The translations under genes and the position numbers were made by a program. From positions 62,001-126,000 of the forward strand of contig NZ_JACIJK010000009.1 in the NCBI RefSeq assembly GCF_014199305.1: 64,000 bases of DNA, written 5' to 3'. Under the pieces are notes generated by a model, which searched no databases, had not been told where the DNA came from, and was given only the letters and a program-made list of their open reading frames with translations. Within the stretch, counting starts at the first letter, position 1. Each line of letters starts with the position of its first letter. This document shows, piece after piece, positions 27,725 through 35,805 of the stretch. The DNA comes from Sphingomonas aerophila (GTDB lineage Bacteria; Pseudomonadota; Alphaproteobacteria; Sphingomonadales; Sphingomonadaceae).

Positions 27725-27931
27725 TCAGCCGCGCGAGCTCAGCTCGGCCATTCTCGGCGGCAACGCGGCAAGGATCGACCGCCGCTCCTCGGGCGGCTTG
27801 GCGCTCCAGTTGCTGATTTCCGAAATCGTGCGACCACAGCCCAGGCACCAGCCGGTTGCCTGGTCCATCGCGCAGACATTGACGCACGGGCTGGCCAAGC
27901 TGACCGGTTCGGCCGGCACGAACTCGATCAT
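27725..27931 (-). CDS. DUF1289 family protein
   Basis: A 68-residue protein with four cysteines in the pattern CVNVCAMDQATGWCLGCGRT, the DUF1289 (Fe-S-like or metal knuckle) signature, followed by EISNWSAKPPEERRSILAALPPR. The function is unknown; the Cys arrangement suggests metal or Fe-S binding. It is six bases downstream of nothing on its strand: the stop of the helicase gene lies just upstream (27938), so the two are probably co-transcribed. Confidence 0.9.
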   Translation of the reverse strand: MIEFVPAEPVSLASPCVNVCAMDQATGWCLGCGRTISEISNWSAKPPEERRSILAALPPRMAELSSRG

Positions 27932-27937
27932 CGTGGC

Positions 27938-29317
27938 TTAGCTGATCGCGATCGTCGCGTGCAGGAACTCGGGGACCGGGCCGTTCCAGCCGCCGTTATA
28001 GTCCGCCTCGTCATCTTCCCGCCGGTCACGGTCGCGACGGGGGCGTTCGCTTGCCCTTGGTGCCGCTTCCCGGCTCGGCCGAGGCTGCTCACGCGCTTCT
28101 TCCTTGCGTCCACGTCCACCACGCCGCCGATCGCCAGCCTGCGCCCGATCTGGCGTGGCCTTCTCTTCCTTGTCACCGCCGGCTGCGCCGGCGCTGGCAT
28201 TCAGGTCGAGACGGTTGATCGTTTGTCCGGTCAGTTTCTCGATATTGGTGATGTTCTCCTCGTCCTCGGTCGTGACGAGTGTGTAGGCCGTGCCCGTGGC
28301 ACCTGCCCGGCCAGTACGGCCGATGCGATGGACGTAATCGTCCGGATGCCAGGGCGCGTCGAAATTAAAGACGTGACTAACGCCCTTGATGTCCAGCCCC
28401 CGTGCCGCGACGTCAGAGGCGACGAGGATGTTTATCTCGCCGCTCTTGAACAGGTCGAGTTCGGCCAGACGCTGCGGCTGTTCCATGTCGCCGTGAATTT
28501 CACCAGAGCGGAAGCCGTGGCTCTTCAGGCTTTTGTTCAGCTCGCGAACGGTTGTCTTGCGGTTGCAGAAGATGATCGCGTTGCGCACCTCAACTGTCCG
28601 CAGCAACTGACGCAAGACTTCGCGCTTGCCGTACGCACCGCCGGACACAGGAACCAGCGCCTGAGTGATGTTGATGTTCGTGCTTGCCGGCCGCGCAACC
28701 TCGATCGTCTTGGGGTTGCTCAGGAACTTGTCCGCCAGCTTTTTGATGGGCGGCGGCATTGTCGCGGAGAACAGCAGGGTTTGACGGTTGGCCGGCAGCT
28801 TGGTGCAGATTTCCTCGATATCGGGAATGAATCCCATGTCGAGCATGCGATCCGCTTCGTCGATGACCAGCAGCGAACAACCGGTCAGGAGGATGTTCCC
28901 CCGCCCGAACAGGTCCATCAACCGGCCTGGTGTCGCGATCAGGACATCAACGCCCTTTTCAAGCGCCTTGATCTGGTCACCCATCGATACGCCGCCAATC
29001 AGCAACGCCATCGAAAGCTTGTGGTTCTTGCCATATTTTTCGAAGTTCTCGGCCACCTGCGCCGCGAGCTCGCGCGTCGGCTCCAGGATAAGGCTGCGCG
29101 GCATCCGGGCGCGGCTGCGACCATGCGCCAGGATGTCGATCATCGGCAGAACAAAGCTGGCCGTCTTGCCCGTGCCGGTTTGCGCAATGCCGATCATGTC
29201 GCGCATCATCAGCACAGACGGGATCGCGCTCGCTTGGATCGGTGTCGGCTCGGAATAGCCGGCGTCCGTAACCGCGGCGAGAAGTTCGTCGGAAAGGCCG
29301 AGATCGGCAAAGTTCAT
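27938..29317 (-). CDS. DEAD-box RNA helicase
   Basis: A 459-residue RhlE/DeaD-type helicase. Q motif region SEPTPIQASAIP; motif I AQTGTGKT near residue 44; Ia PTRELA; Ib TPGR; motif II DEAD; motif III SAT; and C-terminal motifs HRIGRTGRAG. The tail after about 380 is rich in Arg, Glu and Gly, typical of the RNA-binding extension of RhlE relatives. It unwinds RNA in ribosome assembly or mRNA decay. I chose the ATG at 29317 (MNFADLGLS), the usual RhlE start; the upstream extension is not conserved. Confidence 0.95.
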   Translation of the reverse strand: MNFADLGLSDELLAAVTDAGYSEPTPIQASAIPSVLMMRDMIGIAQTGTGKTASFVLPMIDILAHGRSRARMPRSLILEPTRELAAQVAENFEKYGKNHKLSMALLIGGVSMGDQIKALEKGVDVLIATPGRLMDLFGRGNILLTGCSLLVIDEADRMLDMGFIPDIEEICTKLPANRQTLLFSATMPPPIKKLADKFLSNPKTIEVARPASTNINITQALVPVSGGAYGKREVLRQLLRTVEVRNAIIFCNRKTTVRELNKSLKSHGFRSGEIHGDMEQPQRLAELDLFKSGEINILVASDVAARGLDIKGVSHVFNFDAPWHPDDYVHRIGRTGRAGATGTAYTLVTTEDEENITNIEKLTGQTINRLDLNASAGAAGGDKEEKATPDRAQAGDRRRGGRGRKEEAREQPRPSREAAPRASERPRRDRDRREDDEADYNGGWNGPVPEFLHATIAIS

Positions 29318-29400
29318 CAGATTGTCCGGTTCCAGGGCGCGGGCACAGGCTCGCGCGCCGGCGTTCTGCCGCTCGCGCATACATCATAAAATGTCAAGAT

Positions 29401-29877
29401 TCAGTGCCGCGGCTTATCGGGAACAAGCTTCCGAAACCGCTTGATCGGACAAGTGGCGCCGGACCGGGCCCGGATCGTGTCGCGATCAGAGCAGACCATC
29501 CCGTCACTCGCCTGCTTCAGGTAAAAGCCGGAATAGAAATCGAGCGGCCGGCATTCGCCATCCAGCTTGGCCCGCAGCCGCTGTCCGCCGGCCATCACCA
29601 GGTCCACCGCATCCGGTTGCGTCACCAGAGCACCGGCGAGGTCCGCGACCGCCACGCATCGGGGGCCGCCCTTCTCCTTCCAGCGCACCGCCGCGGGGGC
29701 TGGCAGGCTGGGCGGCGTGGCAGGGATGCGCCGCACCCGCACCACGACGCGCTCACGGATACTGAGTTGTGCAAGCTGGACAGGGGCGAAGCTCTGACCG
29801 CCAGCCACGGCGGGAGCAGCCGCCAGGGGCGCAAACATCGCAAGCAGAATCGATGGAATGATGGGCCGGGCTGTCAT
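29401..29877 (-). CDS. Exported hypothetical protein
   Basis: A 158-residue protein with a signal peptide (MTARPIIPSILLAMFAPLAAAPAVAG), a basic middle (RERVVVRVRRIPATPP), and a C-terminal domain with four Cys (RCVAV, ECRPLDFYSGFY, MVCSDRD, ATCPIKRF), which could form disulfides in the periplasm. I do not recognise the family. The frame extends upstream, but the ATG at 29877 starts the signal sequence. It is just downstream of nothing on its strand and is divergent from the FAD oxidase gene at 29941. Confidence 0.7.
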   Translation of the reverse strand: MTARPIIPSILLAMFAPLAAAPAVAGGQSFAPVQLAQLSIRERVVVRVRRIPATPPSLPAPAAVRWKEKGGPRCVAVADLAGALVTQPDAVDLVMAGGQRLRAKLDGECRPLDFYSGFYLKQASDGMVCSDRDTIRARSGATCPIKRFRKLVPDKPRH

Positions 29878-29940
29878 GAGCTGTACGGAGGAATAGGGCA
29901 GATCGTTGAACAGCCGATGAACTTTGCCTAATCGCACTTC

Positions 29941-31401
29941 ATGTCCGACAAGCCCACTTCCGGCCAGAAACAGCTTATCGAAACACTCCGAACGCGCCTG
30001 GGATCAGGTGGCATCGTCACGGATCCGGAATTGATCGCGCCGTGGCTGGTCGACTGGCGGCGGCGGTTCCGCGGTCACGCGGCGGCGATGTTGCAGCCCG
30101 ACACCGTGGAACAGGTGCAAGCGATCGTGCGCGAGGCTGGGAGGCTGCGCGTGCCCCTGGTTCCCCAGGGCGGCAACACCTCCATGGTTGGCGGCGCTAC
30201 TCCGCCGGTCGATGGCTCTGCACTGATCCTGTCGCTCAGGCGACTGAACAAGATCCGCTCGCTCGACCCGGCCGCCGGGCTGGCGGTTGCAGAAGCCGGC
30301 GTGGTGCTCGCGGACCTGCACGCGGCTGCGGCCGAGCGGGGGCAGCGATTTCCTCTGACCTTGGGTGCGCGGGGCAGCGCCACGGTGGGCGGTCTGGTGT
30401 CCACCAATGCAGGTGGCATGCAGGTGCTCCGCTGGGGAACGATGCGGGGGCTGGTGGCCGGCGTGGAGGCAGTGATGGCCGATGGTGCCCTTCACAATGG
30501 GCTTGCGGCGCTGCGCAAGGACAATCGCGGTTACAATCTCGACCAGTTGCTGATCGGTGCGGAGGGTACGCTCGGCATCATCACCGCAGCGACCTTGCGC
30601 ATCGTGCCTGCCGTGATCGCGCGTGGCGTTGCCTGGGCCGGAGTGTCCAGCCCGGAGGCGGCACTCCTGCTGCTGAGGCGTCTTCAAGCCCGTACCGCTG
30701 CCATCGAGAGCTTCGAAATCTTGCCGTACGAAACACTAGCGGCAGCCTTGAACTATCTGCCCGACAGCCGGCCCCCATTGGCTGGCGAGCATCCCTGGCA
30801 CCTGCTGATCGAAGCTGTTGAGAGCGACCCGGCGGATGAGGAACCATCATCGCTTCTCGAACGGCTGCTGGGTGATGCGCTGGCGGAGGGGGAGGTGACG
30901 GACGCCACGATTGCCACCAGCGAAGCCCAGGCAGAGGCATTTTGGCGTTTGCGTGATTCGCTGTCGGATGCCGAGCGGGCGAGCGGACCCGCCGTGCAGC
31001 ACGACATTGCCGTCCCGGTGGAGGCCATGCCGCGGTTCATGACAGAGGCGGCCCGCGAGGCAGAGGCTCGCTTTCCGGGAACCAGGGCTAGCGGCTTCGG
31101 TCACTTGGGCGATGGCAACATCCACTTCCATGTGCGCGCGCCCGCCGGTGTCGATCGCGAACGCTGGCAGGCGGAGCAGGGGCCCGTCATTACCCGCTTC
31201 GTCCACGATCTTGTTGTCGCGGCCGGTGGCACGATTTCGGCCGAACATGGCATCGGTCAGATGAAGGTTGCCGAACTGGAGCGGCTGTCATCGCCTGCCC
31301 GCATGGCGACCCTGCGGGCGATCAAGGGCGCGCTTGATCCGTCGGGGTTGCTGAACCCCGGCAAGCTCGTGACGCTTGCGCCCCGTAGCGCCACGCCATA
31401 G
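29941..31401 (+). CDS. FAD-linked 2-hydroxyacid dehydrogenase (GlcD/D2HGDH-like)
   Basis: A 486-residue FAD-binding-4 (VAO-fold) oxidase. The FAD motif VPLVPQGGNTSMVGGATP is at about residue 75 and LGARGSATVGGLVSTNAGG at about 140. The C-terminal FAD-linked oxidase domain has GHLGDGNIHFHVRAP, which holds the metal His, and AEHGIGQMK near 435. The pattern matches D-2-hydroxyglutarate or D-lactate dehydrogenases of the GlcD class, which pass electrons to the respiratory chain. Exact substrate not given by sequence. No subunits are encoded nearby, so it may act alone. Confidence 0.92.
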   Translation: MSDKPTSGQKQLIETLRTRLGSGGIVTDPELIAPWLVDWRRRFRGHAAAMLQPDTVEQVQAIVREAGRLRVPLVPQGGNTSMVGGATPPVDGSALILSLRRLNKIRSLDPAAGLAVAEAGVVLADLHAAAAERGQRFPLTLGARGSATVGGLVSTNAGGMQVLRWGTMRGLVAGVEAVMADGALHNGLAALRKDNRGYNLDQLLIGAEGTLGIITAATLRIVPAVIARGVAWAGVSSPEAALLLLRRLQARTAAIESFEILPYETLAAALNYLPDSRPPLAGEHPWHLLIEAVESDPADEEPSSLLERLLGDALAEGEVTDATIATSEAQAEAFWRLRDSLSDAERASGPAVQHDIAVPVEAMPRFMTEAAREAEARFPGTRASGFGHLGDGNIHFHVRAPAGVDRERWQAEQGPVITRFVHDLVVAAGGTISAEHGIGQMKVAELERLSSPARMATLRAIKGALDPSGLLNPGKLVTLAPRSATP

Positions 31402-31461
31402 ACCCCGCATCCGGTTCGGCGGCGTCGCCACCAGTTTATCAGATCGACGGAGTGTCCCTTC

Positions 31462-32232
31462 ATGGCCAGCGCGCCGCAGCAGCTTCCCCTGTTCTATAAC
31501 GGCCTTGAGCCACTTTCGAGTGATCAGCACGGCAACTACCGGGTGCGTTCGCAGGAAACTGCACCGTTCCTGGTCGGGCAGCATGCCGTTCCCATCACCA
31601 CGGACGAATTCGCCCTTGTTCAGCGCTACATGCCGATCGTGTTCTCGGCCGGTGACGAAGCGGTTCCGCTCGCGCTGATGGGCCTGAACGAAGGCGTCAA
31701 CGTGTTCATGGACGATGCTGGAAAGCTGATCGACCAGAACTTCTACGTGCCAGCTTACGTCCGGCGTTATCCGTATATGCTCGCCCGGCTGCATCCGGAC
31801 GCGCAGGAGTTGTCGCTCTGCTTCGACCCGACCTCGCCAGCCATCGGTCCGTTCGAGGATGGCGAGGCGCTGTTCGAAAATGGCCAGCCGAGCGAAGTCA
31901 CCCGTAACATCCTCGCCTTTGCCGAATCGTTCGAGCAGGCGGGGCTGCGTACGCAGCAGTTCATGAGCGAGATTCGCGAGCTCGACCTGCTGATGGAGGG
32001 CGAAATGTCGATCCAGCCGGAAGGTGCGGAGCAGCCCTTCGTGTATCGCGGTTTCCAGATGATCAACGAAGAAAAGCTGAACGACCTGCGTGGCGACCAG
32101 CTTCGCAAGATGATGAAGTCGGGCATGCTGCCGCTGCTTCACGCACACCTGTTCTCCCTCGCCCTGATGCGGGATATTTTCGGCAGGCAGGCCCAGCAGG
32201 GCAAGGCGCCTGCCCCCGTGCTTGTGGGGTGA
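31462..32232 (+). CDS. SapC family protein
   Basis: A 256-residue SapC-like protein. The segment LPLFYNGLEPLSSDQHGNY, the QNFYVPAYVRRYPYMLA block and LDLLMEGEMSIQ are what I remember of the family. SapC was named for S-layer export in Campylobacter, but in sphingomonads and other alphaproteobacteria it often lies beside tryptophan halogenase or TonB receptor genes and its role is open. No signal peptide is seen. It starts 60 bases after the FAD oxidase stop and is followed by a hairpin-rich gap. Confidence 0.88.
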   Translation: MASAPQQLPLFYNGLEPLSSDQHGNYRVRSQETAPFLVGQHAVPITTDEFALVQRYMPIVFSAGDEAVPLALMGLNEGVNVFMDDAGKLIDQNFYVPAYVRRYPYMLARLHPDAQELSLCFDPTSPAIGPFEDGEALFENGQPSEVTRNILAFAESFEQAGLRTQQFMSEIRELDLLMEGEMSIQPEGAEQPFVYRGFQMINEEKLNDLRGDQLRKMMKSGMLPLLHAHLFSLALMRDIFGRQAQQGKAPAPVLVG

Positions 32233-32266
32233 GATTAGCCGGGGCGCGGTTTTTGATCGCGTCCCC

Positions 32267-32295
32267 TTGAACCAAAAGGCCGGCTATCCATTTAT
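32267..32295 (+). promoter_or_regulatory. Candidate sigma-70 promoter ahead of the putative small RNA
   Basis: TTGAAC at 32267-32272 resembles a -35 and ATTTAT at 32290-32295 a -10, with a 17-base spacer. The -10 is a poor match to TATAAT, so this is tentative. It predicts a start near 32302-32303, exactly where the first strong stem begins. Confidence 0.35.
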
Positions 32296-32302
32296 GGACT
32301 GT

Positions 32303-32408
32303 ACGGCTTCGTGTTCCCCCCCTTTCGCGAGGTCGTACGACACGTCTTCGACGTGTCTCCTCCCTGAACCTCGGCCACCTCGTGCATCATGCACGGGGTG
32401 GCTTTTTT
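32303..32408 (+). ncRNA. Candidate small RNA with C-rich loop and anti-Shine-Dalgarno motif
   Basis: The gap between sapC and the convergent amidohydrolase gene holds an ordered RNA fold. Stem 1 pairs 32303-32311 with 32328-32336 (9 bp, two wobbles) around a loop that contains seven C residues (32316-32322). Stem 2 pairs GACACGTC with GACGTGTC (32339-32357) around TTC. CTCCTCCC spans 32357-32364 (its first C closes stem 2), is otherwise single-stranded, and is complementary to GGAG-type ribosome sites. A 13-bp terminator with TTTTTT ends it near 32408. This layout recalls CcsR and alpha-r14 small RNAs of other alphaproteobacteria. No expression data; a 5' leader or degraded gene is the alternative. 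Confidence 0.55.
32374..32408 (+). terminator. Strong intrinsic terminator
   Basis: GCCACCTCGTGCA (32374-32386) pairs with TGCACGGGGTGGC (32390-32402), 13 bp with one wobble, loop TCA, followed by six T (32403-32408). It ends the candidate small RNA and, if transcription reads through, sapC. It touches the 3' end of the convergent gene. Confidence 0.9.
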
Positions 32409-33252
32409 ATTCGGCTGCGACGGGAAAGCTGCCGGACATGGCCTCGTCGGCCAGCGCCGCGGCCATTCGACGCACGAGATCGGCGGTGTCGGCCACCCCC
32501 GGCCCTGGTCGATCAAGTGCCGGGTCGAGGTAAAGGCCGCGGTCGAGTTCGATCTGGATCGCATGAATGCCCTCGGACGGGGCTCCGTGGCGTCTCAGGA
32601 CGTGGCCGCCCGCATAAGGGGCATTCAGCGCTGTTCTGATCCTGGCCCGCGCGGCTTCCGCCTGCAGGCGGGCGACGAACTGGCCTGATGCTGCGCGGCC
32701 GAACAGGTCGCCGATCACGATCCGGGCTGCATTGGGACCGAGCGGGGGCATGGAATGCAGGTCGAGCAGCACCGCGATCCCCCAGCGTCGGCGTGCAGCA
32801 ATCAGCAGGGCAGCAAGGGCGTCGTGATATGGGCGATGTGAGACAGCGATCCGCGACGTGATCTCGGCATCCGTGAAACGCCGGCTCCAAATCTCACCCG
32901 CCGAGCCGGCCCGACGCGGCACCAGTCCAAGGCCGCTGCGGACCTTTGCACTTTCGTTATGGCGCGACACACGGGGCGCACCCTCGTCGACGCGCGGGTC
33001 GCGTTCGTCCTCGCCTCGGTTCAGGTCGATCCAGGCACGCGGCGCGCGCTGGATGAGCATCGCCTCAGAACCTCGGGCTGCGAGGGCCACGGCATCAAGA
33101 AAACGATCCTCAAGTCCGACCAACGCCGCCGGCGGGGCAGCCAGCGCCGTCATTACGGCAGGGGGGTAGTCCCGCCCGGCGTGCGGAACGGAGATCACCA
33201 CCGGACTGGCAGGTACCAGGTCGCCAATGAAATCGAAGGGTGGCTCCGCCAT
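32407..33252 (-). CDS. N-formylglutamate amidohydrolase family protein
   Basis: A 281-residue FGase-fold protein. VVISVPHAGRDYP near residue 19 holds the first metal His. LIQRAPRAWIDLNRGEDE, RVSRHN, and LLDLHSMPPLG follow, with the second metal site, and the C-terminal IQIELDRGLYLD is conserved. The family hydrolyses N-formyl-glutamate in histidine degradation (HutG) or related N-acyl amino acids. No hut genes are nearby, so the substrate is open. ATG at 33252 is preferred to an in-frame TTG one codon upstream. Cytosolic. Confidence 0.9.
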   Translation of the reverse strand: MAEPPFDFIGDLVPASPVVISVPHAGRDYPPAVMTALAAPPAALVGLEDRFLDAVALAARGSEAMLIQRAPRAWIDLNRGEDERDPRVDEGAPRVSRHNESAKVRSGLGLVPRRAGSAGEIWSRRFTDAEITSRIAVSHRPYHDALAALLIAARRRWGIAVLLDLHSMPPLGPNAARIVIGDLFGRAASGQFVARLQAEAARARIRTALNAPYAGGHVLRRHGAPSEGIHAIQIELDRGLYLDPALDRPGPGVADTADLVRRMAAALADEAMSGSFPVAAE

Positions 33253-33366
33253 CAACTGACGCTAAGCGCGTCCGCCCGCCGCCGCAACGCAAAGTCTCGT
33301 GCGTGGGACTGGAAATATTAACCGTCACGGGCGTAAGCCTGACCGTCCATCACCAAGGCTTTTTCG

Positions 33367-33741
33367 ATGAACCGTATCCTGCTGGCCGAGGACGATCAGG
33401 TCATGCGCGAATATCTGACCCGCGCCTTGGAGCGTAACGGTTATGCCGTCGCAGCCGTGGACCGTGGCACGGCGGCACTCCCGCTCATCGAAGCCGAGCA
33501 GTTCGACCTGCTGCTGACCGACATCGTGATGCCGGAGATGGACGGCATCGAGCTGGCGCAACGGGCGGCAGAGATCGCGCCGAACATGCGGGTGATGTTC
33601 ATCACCGGGTTCGCCGCCGTCACGCTGAAAGCTGGCCGGACCATGCCAAACGCCCGTGTCCTGTCCAAGCCGTTTCACTTGCGCGACCTCGTCATGGAAG
33701 TCGATCGCCTGTTCGAGGTGGAAGCCGCCACCGGGATTTGA
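33367..33741 (+). CDS. cpdR: CpdR-like single-domain response regulator
   Basis: A 124-residue receiver domain with no output domain. The acidic pocket is LLAEDDQ, the phospho-acceptor Asp is in LLLTDIVMPEMDG at about residue 51, and the Lys is in SKPFHLRDLV. The length and the HLRDLV ending match Caulobacter CpdR, which when unphosphorylated primes ClpXP and controls CtrA breakdown in the cell cycle. A TTAACC half-site that could bind CtrA sits about 45 bases upstream (33318-33323). Followed by a shared terminator. Confidence 0.92.
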   Translation: MNRILLAEDDQVMREYLTRALERNGYAVAAVDRGTAALPLIEAEQFDLLLTDIVMPEMDGIELAQRAAEIAPNMRVMFITGFAAVTLKAGRTMPNARVLSKPFHLRDLVMEVDRLFEVEAATGI

Positions 33742-33753
33742 CCCGAAGACAGC

Positions 33754-33790
33754 AAAAAGCCCCGGAAGCGGATAGCTTCCGAGGCCTTTT
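33754..33790. terminator. Bidirectional terminator between cpdR and tRNA-Val
   Basis: AAAAAGCCCCGGAAGC and GCTTCCGAGGCCTTTT form a long stem with one mismatch around GGATA, with A-run on the left and T-run on the right. It can end transcripts from cpdR (plus) and from tRNA-Val (minus), which converge here. Confidence 0.85.
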
Positions 33791-33791
33791 A

Positions 33792-33866
33792 TGGTGGGCG
33801 TGGCAAGGATTGAACTTGCGACCCCTGCGATGTCAACACAGTGCTCTACCACTGAGCTACACGCCC
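33792..33866 (-). tRNA. tRNA-Val (anticodon GAC)
   Basis: The 75-base minus-strand sequence folds as a full cloverleaf: acceptor GGGCGTG/CACGCCC, D arm GCTC...GAGC, anticodon stem CTGTG/CGCAG with loop TTGACAT (anticodon GAC, reads GUC), T arm GCAAG TTCAATC CTTGC, discriminator A and genomically encoded CCA. Confidence 0.97.
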
Positions 33867-33963
33867 GTGGGGAGGGCCACTAGCCGCGCCTGATAGCAAG
33901 CGCAAGCATCATTACCGCTCCCGACCCGCTAATTCTGCGAAAGGCCCCTGGCTTCGGCACGGG

Positions 33964-35724
33964 CTATGCCGCCAGGGCAAGCTGATCGCGCCCCGCAGCC
34001 TTGGCGCGATACAGCGCCATGTCCGCGACCCTCAGCGCCTCGTCTCCGCTGCCCGACAGGGGGGCAACCCCGCCGCTCACCGTGACCCGAATGCTGAACC
34101 CTTCATGCGCCGTGGGCGTGGCGGCCACTGCCTGACGGAGCCGCTCACATACCAACTCCGCCTGCTCGATGCTCGACGAGGGCAGCAACACGGCAAACTC
34201 CTCCCCGCCGATCCGGGCGACATGATCCCCCGAACGAAGGGTGCGACGCGCTACCTCGGCAAAAGTCCTCAAGACCTGATCACCGGCGGCGTGACCCCAC
34301 CCGTCATTCACTCGCTTGAAGTGGTCCAGGTCGAACAGGGCGATACAGCCGGTCGCGCCTCCCTGTGCCATCTGGCGGTCCACGATCGACAGAAACGCAC
34401 GGCGGTTGGCAAGGCCAGTAACCGGGTCGGTGAGGGCGTCCGCTGCCAATTTTTCTTCCAGCGCCTTACGGGCGGAGATGTCGCGGACGATGCTGACGAT
34501 CCCGTCCACCTCACCGGTATCCGTGACGATCGCGCGTGCATGCGTTTCGATCCAGCAGGTCGTGCCCGTCCGGGCAACGCCGAGATATTCCAGGCTGACT
34601 GGCTGTCCCCCGGCACGCAGGGTGGCGGCATGCGATGCAGCCACTGCCGCCCGATAACCGGGAGCGACAAGGATGGCTGCGTTACGTCCGATCAGTTCCG
34701 AAGGCTCATAGCCGCCCAACTGGCGGATTGAAGGTGAGATGAACCGGATGCACCCGTCGGGATCGAGGTTCAGGATGATGTCGGTGCTGGTCTCGGCCAG
34801 CAGTCGATAGCGCGCCTCGCTGTCGCGCAACGCCCGGAACAGCTGATTTCGGCGGGCAAGGTCGGCCGCCACAGGCAGGATGGTGAGCACGGTCGCAGCG
34901 AGGTAGAACTGGAAAAACTGCAGCTTCGCGCCAGTCACTCCCGGCATGAGGGCGATCGGCCCGACGCCCGCGACGGTGCAGCCACCCCCAATCACGGCCA
35001 ACAGCACCAGCGACGCTGCGGCGCCAAACCGCCCCACGCGGAATGTGGTCAGGATCATCGGCAGCAGCGGCAGGAAAAGAAGCGGGGTACGGCTCTGGCC
35101 GAACACGCCAACGCTTGTGATCAACACCAGGCCCAGAAGCAGCACGGTTTCCCGGGTATGGTGACTGCCCGCTTCGCTGCGCCAGCGGCTTAGGTCATTG
35201 CGCATTAAAAATGTCGCAAGGGGAGCAAAGGTCAAGGTGCCGAGCGAATGGCCCACGAACCACCCCAAGGCATTGCTCGTCCAGTCGCCACCTGTCGCCA
35301 GATGTACAATCGTGGCGCCGCACAAGGCGCTCAGGAAAGGGGCCAGCAAGCCGGCCGCCCCGACAAACCGGACCAGCCAATCAAGAGACTGGAATGGATC
35401 CGTGGACCGCGCGCGTCGCAGCAGCCATGCCGTCAGCGCAGCCTCGCCAATGTTCACCAGCGCGAGGGCTGGGGCTGCGATCGGACCGACCCCGAACATG
35501 CTGGTCGCGAGTGCGCTGGCAAGGGCACAGGTTACCAGGATGGCGGGCCAGTGACGACGTGGGGCGGTTCCCAGGCGCCCCAGCAGCAGGGCTGATGCCA
35601 GCCAGATCAGGGCCACGCCGCCGTTAAGCCTGGTCGCCGCGACGGCAGCGGACGCAGCGGCGAAGTAGCCCGCGAAATCGAGGCTAAGCCGCAGGATCGT
35701 CGGTCGGCGTATCATGCCCGCCAT
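33964..35724 (-). CDS. MASE1-PAS-GGDEF diguanylate cyclase
   Basis: A membrane enzyme of about 586 residues. A MASE1-type sensor of about eight helices covers residues 10-300. A PAS domain follows (about 310-430: YRLLAETSTDIILNLDPDG through GEVDGIVSIVRDISARK). A C-terminal GGDEF domain has the active site RIGGEEFAVLL and an intact RxxD inhibitory site (RSGD) five residues before it. It should make c-di-GMP under product control. Start choice is uncertain: ATG 35724, ATG 35715 or GTG 35730, none with a clear ribosome site. A palindrome lies just upstream. Confidence 0.9.
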   Translation of the reverse strand: MAGMIRRPTILRLSLDFAGYFAAASAAVAATRLNGGVALIWLASALLLGRLGTAPRRHWPAILVTCALASALATSMFGVGPIAAPALALVNIGEAALTAWLLRRARSTDPFQSLDWLVRFVGAAGLLAPFLSALCGATIVHLATGGDWTSNALGWFVGHSLGTLTFAPLATFLMRNDLSRWRSEAGSHHTRETVLLLGLVLITSVGVFGQSRTPLLFLPLLPMILTTFRVGRFGAAASLVLLAVIGGGCTVAGVGPIALMPGVTGAKLQFFQFYLAATVLTILPVAADLARRNQLFRALRDSEARYRLLAETSTDIILNLDPDGCIRFISPSIRQLGGYEPSELIGRNAAILVAPGYRAAVAASHAATLRAGGQPVSLEYLGVARTGTTCWIETHARAIVTDTGEVDGIVSIVRDISARKALEEKLAADALTDPVTGLANRRAFLSIVDRQMAQGGATGCIALFDLDHFKRVNDGWGHAAGDQVLRTFAEVARRTLRSGDHVARIGGEEFAVLLPSSSIEQAELVCERLRQAVAATPTAHEGFSIRVTVSGGVAPLSGSGDEALRVADMALYRAKAAGRDQLALAA

Positions 35725-35738
35725 AAACACCAGCAGGC

Positions 35739-35764
35739 GTTAACTCTGATCTAATGTTAGATCA
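35739..35764. promoter_or_regulatory. Palindromic operator with overlapping CtrA-like site
   Basis: TGATCTAA and TTAGATCA form 8-bp arms with a 2-base spacer at 35747-35764. On the minus strand the overlapping segment reads TTAG-N7-TTAAC (35739-35754), one base from the CtrA consensus TTAA-N7-TTAAC. It lies 15-40 bases ahead of the cyclase start codon. Confidence 0.45.
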
Positions 35765-35805
35765 TGAACATGGGCGGGGGCACGAACGCCCACCGCCTGC
35801 ACGGT

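Noticed and set aside
32240..32266. Hairpin GGGGCGCG/CGCGTCCCC right after sapC
   Set aside because: It is imperfect (one bulged base) and lies just upstream of the predicted small RNA start. It may be a weak sapC terminator but is not strong enough to list.
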